A DNA stretch of 44,832 bases from Zarea fungicola. Lineage: Eukaryota > Ascomycota > Sordariomycetes > Hypocreales > Cordycipitaceae. Where the stretch lies: positions 1-44,832 of the forward strand of contig FWCC01000236.1 in NCBI GenBank assembly GCA_900169235.1. The letters are read 5' to 3'. Below, piece by piece: positions 39,883-44,832 of this stretch. The notes under the pieces are model-generated. The model was not told the origin of the DNA and did no database searches. It saw nothing but the letters and a program-made list of their open reading frames with translations. The position numbers and the translations under genes were made by a program. Numbering within the stretch: position 1 is the stretch's first letter; every line of letters begins with the position of its first letter.

Positions 39883-40410
39883 TTATTCTCGGCTGGGCGA
39901 GGTGCGACGACGACGTCCAGAGCGAAGCTCCTTTTCCGCCTCCATGAGGCGCGTCTGCGTCCACATGCGCATGGAGCTGTCGCTGCGCACAATGTCACAG
40001 TTGAGCATCTCCGTCAGGGCGCGCTTGATGCTCTCGTTGACGGCAAAGAGGCGTTGCTCATCAGCAGAGATGGCCTGCATCATCTCCTCGTCGGGGATGG
40101 TGTCGAGGACGACGGAGCCGCGACGGCCATCGGCGCCCCAGCCGGAGCAGCGGGCCTGGCCGCGTGAGCGCTTGCGAGTAGAGGGCCTCGTGTTTGTTGT
40201 TGTGGCGGGCGAGGCTGGGTAGGAGAGGAATGCCTCGGTGCGGTTGGGGGAGGCATCGGGACTCGAGGCGGTCGAGGCGGCGCTGCATAGAGACGACTGG
40301 CGGGGGCGGATCTGCTCGAGGTGGGTGCTGAGCTCGGCGTGCTGCTCCTGCAAGAGGAGATACTTTTGCATGGCAAAGGTGTAGTTGTGAGGGTTCATGG
40401 TAGGAGACAT
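39883..40410 (-). CDS. Conserved fungal protein of unknown function (175 aa)
   Basis: Minus strand from ATG 40410 (MSPTMNPHNYTFAMQKYLLL) to the stop at 39883. The frame stays open to 40614, but the extra part is low-complexity (poly-Ser from a GAA repeat, HKQTDRHTDRQ from a CTGT repeat) and is better read as 5' UTR; ATG 40398 is an alternative start. N-terminal residues 5-40 predict a helix/coiled coil (FAMQKYLLLQEQHAELSTHL). The middle is Ser/Thr/Arg-rich and disordered, and the C-terminal part (IPDEEMMQAISADEQRLFAV, then LTEMLNCDIVRSDSSMRMWT) is helical, ending in a basic tail (RSGRRRRTSPSRE). I recall similar short proteins in other Sordariomycetes but know no function; a nuclear location is suggested only by the basic tail. 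Confidence 0.75.
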   Translation of the reverse strand: MSPTMNPHNYTFAMQKYLLLQEQHAELSTHLEQIRPRQSSLCSAASTASSPDASPNRTEAFLSYPASPATTTNTRPSTRKRSRGQARCSGWGADGRRGSVVLDTIPDEEMMQAISADEQRLFAVNESIKRALTEMLNCDIVRSDSSMRMWTQTRLMEAEKELRSGRRRRTSPSRE

Positions 40411-40499
40411 GTTGTCAAGGAGTCGGTGACTAGGCGTATGGAATTGGGTGTTTGAAAGCGAGGCGTGCACTTTGACGGACCATGGGAGGCAGAGGCGTT

Positions 40500-40604
40500 G
40501 TCTGTCTGTGTGTCTGTCTGTTTGTTTGTGCTCGACTTGATTGAATTGACCAAGGTCAGGGAAGTGAGGTGCAAGATAGTATGAAGAAGAAGAAGAAGAA
40601 GAAG
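40500..40604. repeat. Microsatellites in the 5' leader
   Basis: A TCTG/TGTT-type microsatellite at about 40498-40528 and a GAA repeat of about seven units at 40583-40604 lie within the first 200 bases upstream of the start at 40410. They create the open but low-complexity upstream frame. Confidence 0.6.
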
Positions 40605-41803
40605 ATTGGTACAAGGTTGTAGAGGAACCCGACGCAAATAAAGTAGTAGTAGATTAAAGAGGGATGGTATGTGAGAATGGAGCTTGGGTCAAAGGTGTAA
40701 TTTGAGTTTGGGCGGCGACGATATTAAAACTGGATTGGAACGGCCAGGAGGGAGCGAGGAATCGGTCAAGGGGGTGCAGCTACAGGAAAGGTGTGAGGCA
40801 AATGAGGCAAAGGGGAGTGTGGCACTGGCTTGCACGGTTGAATGGTTTCCACGGCCACTAATCTCCCACTGGGCAGCCTGGCGGGTTTTCTCATAGCACC
40901 TCCACGCCCTGGACGGTTCCCCGTGGCTCCCCGTTTACAGTGGTTGGCAGGGGTATGTAGTGGTGACGTTTATGATTTGGAGCAGGATCGCGATTGTCGC
41001 AAAGACGCGGCGGTCTGGCAGCAGCAAATAAAGGTGAATTGGTGACGATATTGAACGTTTGTTTTTCTCACTCAGTTGTCCTCAAACCAGTTGTAAAATA
41101 CAGGCAACAGAGGGTGTGAACAAGTGGAAGCACACACCCAATCACCAATACACACAACCACTAATACTCTGTTACCCAGTATCGCAAAGAGGCACACACA
41201 CACACACACTCACTCACTCATATTGCAGTGAAAAATTAGCAGAAAAAATTGCATCGTCCGCCACCTAGTGTCAGTGTTAGTGTTAGCGTATCGCTACCTC
41301 GCAAAGGAGCACTTTGAAAGGGGGGTGTGGATTGCCACTTGATTGGGTGTGGGCTCCAATGGTGGTGATGTGGTTGTGTAGGCACTGATACGATGCGTAC
41401 AGGCGGAGGTACATACATCCCATTGATAAGACAAGCTATCAATGGTGAGCAGCCATGGTGAGATGTACATGCCTGTAATGTAAGCACACCAAGATACGCA
41501 TCATGGGAATTGGTTTGGGCTGTGCATCATGGCTTCCTTGGTGCAGGCGGCTTGCAGATAGCAACAGTGAATGCGCTGTCAATCAGAGCTCTCCCCGCAT
41601 TGCAAGCTCAGCCCAGCATGCGGCATGGTCGGTATGCAAACTGGTCCACCTCGAGAGCATTTTGGTCCAGTCCTTTGGTCCAGTGGATGGCGGCACGTTG
41701 GTTCTTTGTGCATTGGTTTACTGATGTCAGGTTGACGGCCAATGTGCACGTTGGGCACCATCCCTGGACACTGTCGACTGTCAATGTCAAGATGTCAAGA
41801 TAT

Positions 41804-41830
41804 ACACTGTACACACTGTACACACTGTAC
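41804..41830. repeat. Perfect 9-mer tandem, three copies
   Basis: acactgtac is repeated three times without mismatch. Each unit contains the GTAC palindrome, so the array is partly self-complementary and could form a hairpin. No function can be assigned. Confidence 0.75.
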
Positions 41831-44800
41831 AGACACAGGCAATCAAGCGCTCCAGCTCCAGAGGGTCTAGCGCAGAAGCTTGTTCCTTCAGGCCCATACA
41901 GCTCCAATTATAGGCCAAACCCACTGTAAAATGCACCTAAAGTACTAAATGAAGCACTATGAAGCACTAAATGCACCAAACCCACAGAACCTGCAACGCT
42001 GGCCTCCACCAGCATGGTGACTGGCCACATCCAGTCCAACCACCCACCACATCGCGATCGATTGGGACAAGTCAAAAGGCAAACCAAGCAAGGAACCACG
42101 AGCAACAAGGAAAGAAAAAATGAACAGGCCCAAACACACCACTCTTCCCTTTCGTGGCGTGACAAGCCACACCACCCAGTTCCTCAGCTTCACTGCCCAG
42201 CAAATCAGCAAACCACAGAAAAGGAGGGGTAAAGAGGAGAAGGGTAGAATGGGAGGCACAACTCTTCCCAAAGGAATAGGATGATGCAAACCCCAAACGC
42301 CTTTCCATCCTTTAATGTACTGCATACGATGTACATACTCCGTGCAGTAACGAAATTGGACATGGCTGGCAGGACAGGCCTCTGCAGGCCTCTGCAATGG
42401 CCAATTTCGACCAATTTTAATGCCACGGCGACAATGGCCGGGGTCCATATCAACTCCCTGGCTCACACGCACTGATAAGTTGATAACAGGAACTAATTAA
42501 CTAATACCTACCAGTAGCTATATTCTACGATTACTCCATGCCTGTTCCTCTTCTGCAGTGTACAGTACGGAGTACTCCGAAGCTGCAACAATTCACGGCT
42601 GCGGCGGCCTTGTTCATCGCCAAGCTCAAAGCATTGCAGGGGTTCGGCGCCTAGTGAACGGTCTCGACCTTTTCAGACCACTCCAAATTCCCAGAAATAG
42701 GGCGGCTGCATAATTTTTTTACTAATAAACAATTTGCCCAATACAATTTTACCTTGGCAATGCACTGCAACCTCTATTTTGTTTTTCTCCTTCTCCAGCT
42801 CCACTGCAGTGCTTCTTCCCCCACCTGAAAGGGGAAGCAGTACGGAGCATGGGGCACGAACGATGGGGAAGAAATACAGTACTCATCAAACACTACACTG
42901 ATTCAAATCCACTGCTTGGTACACGAGGTCTAGGAATTGGTGAAGCCCCAATGCATTGGTACCTGACTCTAGCCCAAGCACAACCACGGGCACGCTTGTT
43001 CAAGACACGGTGGGCGCACAAGGCAAGACAAGGCAAGACGAGCAAACGACAGAAAACAAGACTTGACTACCAGTACTCTTGACCATTTGGAGTAGCAGTT
43101 GTTCAAGCCAGCGCCACAGTCAAGGCAGCCACTCCCCGCTCGTGTGGCTGTTGCAAAGAACCAAGGCCAATGCAAGGCCAATGCGTTTGCCACGGCCGGT
43201 CCAGACCTCGTTGACGTGTAGCAGTCGGCGCCGACAACTTTACAAAGGTCCCTGTATTATTAACAAGCACGTATACAAGCTGAAGCAAGGACACGGCTGG
43301 CAAACTAATTCCCAGGTAAAAGCCGCTCCCGCTCACTAGCAAGGAAAACCTTGGACCCCATCAAAATACCCTTCTCCATGCCACAGTCAAGTGTGGCAGT
43401 GTAGCCAAGTTTCACCACTTGTAAAATGCCATCCGAAATTTGTGAAGAATACTTTCTACAGAGTATTGGTGACTGTAGTCGGTTGCTAAAACACTTCTCC
43501 CTTGGAAGCAGATCAGTTTCAAACAGGGCAATAATCTCCAGGTACTCTATCCCGCAGACCCGTGACGATCAGTCAAGACTCAAAAAGACACGCCAAAAAA
43601 AAAAGACCGCCAATCATCGTCACATTATCCATCAAAAAACAAAATAAAAAATAAAAAATCCTCTTTATGCAGACTCCCATCTGATCGTCACTCACCAAGC
43701 TCCGGGCGAGCCGCACCTTTGCCAATACTGCATCGCACACGTGTTTTTACACCACACACCGCTCAGCCGCAAAAAGAGGCTTGCATTTCTTTACTACTGG
43801 TAGAGAAAACAAACGTGTTGCGTGTTGACAAGATGGGCAAGCCAAGCATGCACAAGCATGCACAATCATGCATGTACATGCTCACATGGCCAGTATAGCT
43901 GGACAAATGAGAAACAACAACGACAAACGCGACAGAGCCTGTTCTATACCAGGCAACCAGGCCAACAAGGGTAGACACGGCCCGCAGTCGTTGCGGCAGT
44001 GGTTGGTTTCAATCGTTTGGCAGAGTCAATGGCTATGGAATTTGCTTTTTTTTTCTTCTCTGATATCGTGGTTTGACACCGCTTCTCCATTTGTTTTGGC
44101 CAACGTCATTGACTTGGACGTCCGTCATTGACTTACTTGAACTGCTTATGCATGCCCTGAGACCCATAGCTTGTCCAACTCCCCAGTCTCCATCCTACCA
44201 TAAAAAAAAACGCGCATAATTGTGAATTTAAATGGCGACTAAAAATGCAAAGAATGTTCTCCACATAAAAGCGTATGTACTAGTATTCTCCGATGCACTT
44301 GAGCCTCACATCGCGATTAGCCCATCGCGCTTGGACACTGCTGGCCAAGCTGCTCCATCTCGATGTCAGGGAGTGAGCAACTGGGGATGGCTCAAACAAA
44401 TCATAAGGCTGATCACAGGACTGATCATCAACTATGAACAGTCATTGGTGACTAGCAATGTCTTTACTTGTGCCATTCCGCGCCAAAATGCATCCCTACT
44501 CGCGGAACAGTGGCTTTGGAATAGACTTGAAGATGAAGAGAGGCTTAATTTATCTTCATTATTTATGATCCTGATATTTGTTGGTATTACATTCTGCGGA
44601 CAGTCATTCAAACTAAGCTTCTATGCAGGGTCTCATGATCCGGTAACCGTACTTAATGAATAGGTAGCTGCTGCAGATGATTTGCAGTTGCTGCCCTGAA
44701 CCTTTTTTGCCACCGCCAATGCGTCTTGATGACGCCATTCACACAGAAGACACCACACGAAGATGACCCCAACAAAAACGATGTCCCGCAGCCGTTACAC

Positions 44801-44832
44801 ACCTTGACACGGGCATGTGGGTGACAAAAAAA

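Larger units (their letters stand above)
40411..44832. other. 4.4-kb stretch without a supported gene
   Basis: Many overlapping frames of 60-170 codons on both strands, none with a domain, signal peptide or clean splice structure. The longest near the end (44232-44663, plus) is not supported. It holds several simple repeats: an AC/TCAC run at 41191-41220, a 9-mer acactgtac x3 at 41804-41830, a 10-mer aagcatgcac tandem at 43843-43872, paired aaggccaatgc at 43164-43185, and cgtcattgactt twice at 44104-44133. Three CGGAGT/ACTCCG motifs lie at about 42328, 42567 and 42842. It may be a long upstream region of a gene beyond the right edge, or contain non-coding transcripts. Confidence 0.5.

Noticed and set aside
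42890..42920. Second tRNA T-loop look-alike (gattcaaatcc)
   Set aside because: Flanking bases do not form a stem and no D arm is present.
44232..44663. Plus-strand frame of 143 codons near the right edge
   Set aside because: No signal peptide, no recognised motif, unusual codon mix and no conserved context; could be chance. Transcript data would be needed to revive it.

Overview
The window is nuclear DNA of a filamentous ascomycete, most likely a sordariomycete close to Hypocreales. The signs are short introns (46-104 bp apart from one of 283 bp) with GTAAGT/GTATGN donors and CTAAC/CTGAC-like branch sites, no operons, and a gene set of HeLo-like/NACHT/ankyrin/ZZ protein, GH5 exo-glucanase, PHBH-type monooxygenase and small secreted Cys-rich proteins beside conserved core genes. 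Species assignment is inference.

There are two compartments. From 1 to about 32.4 kb the DNA is comparatively AT-rich and gene-sparse, with gene-free stretches of up to 4.7 kb and many broken genes. Apparently intact genes here are a 67-aa three-exon secreted Cys-rich protein (883-1197), a four-TM membrane protein (4704-5565, minus), a 439-aa secreted protein (6229-7548), a PHBH-type FAD monooxygenase (10793-12162, minus), an NADPH-dependent FMN reductase (13230-13844, minus), mitochondrial pyruvate carrier MPC1 (14585-15352) and two 8-Cys secreted proteins (24424-24792 and 30918-31244). Broken genes are a relic with three TAG/TAA stops (2068-2640, minus), a P450 tail (3462-3698, minus), a GH5 glucanase with one internal TAG (9118-10463), a NACHT-ankyrin-ZZ gene with five frameshifts (15645-19735, minus), an F-box gene with one internal TGA (26932-27954, minus) and an ankyrin-like frame with one internal TAG (28936-29571). 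This looks like an accessory, fast-evolving region where immunity-type, metabolic and F-box genes decay while effector-like secreted genes stay open.

From about 32.4 kb to 40.4 kb the coding sequence is GC-rich and holds conserved genes: an AAAP amino-acid transporter (32397-33881), complex I subunit NDUFB7/B18 (34532-34975, minus, three exons), an FHA-domain protein (36336-37148), RNA polymerase I subunit RPA43 (37599-39002, minus) and a conserved fungal protein of unknown function (39883-40410, minus). The last 4.4 kb (40411-44832) has no gene I can support and carries microsatellites, short direct repeats and three copies of a CGGAGT/ACTCCG motif.

I see no biosynthetic gene cluster, CRISPR array, rRNA, convincing tRNA or intact transposon. 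The observations most worth following are the compartment boundary, the series of genes killed by single nonsense changes or 1-nt indels, and the pair of secreted proteins sharing a Y-x3-NC-x-G-G/G motif. No wholly new system can be shown from the sequence alone.
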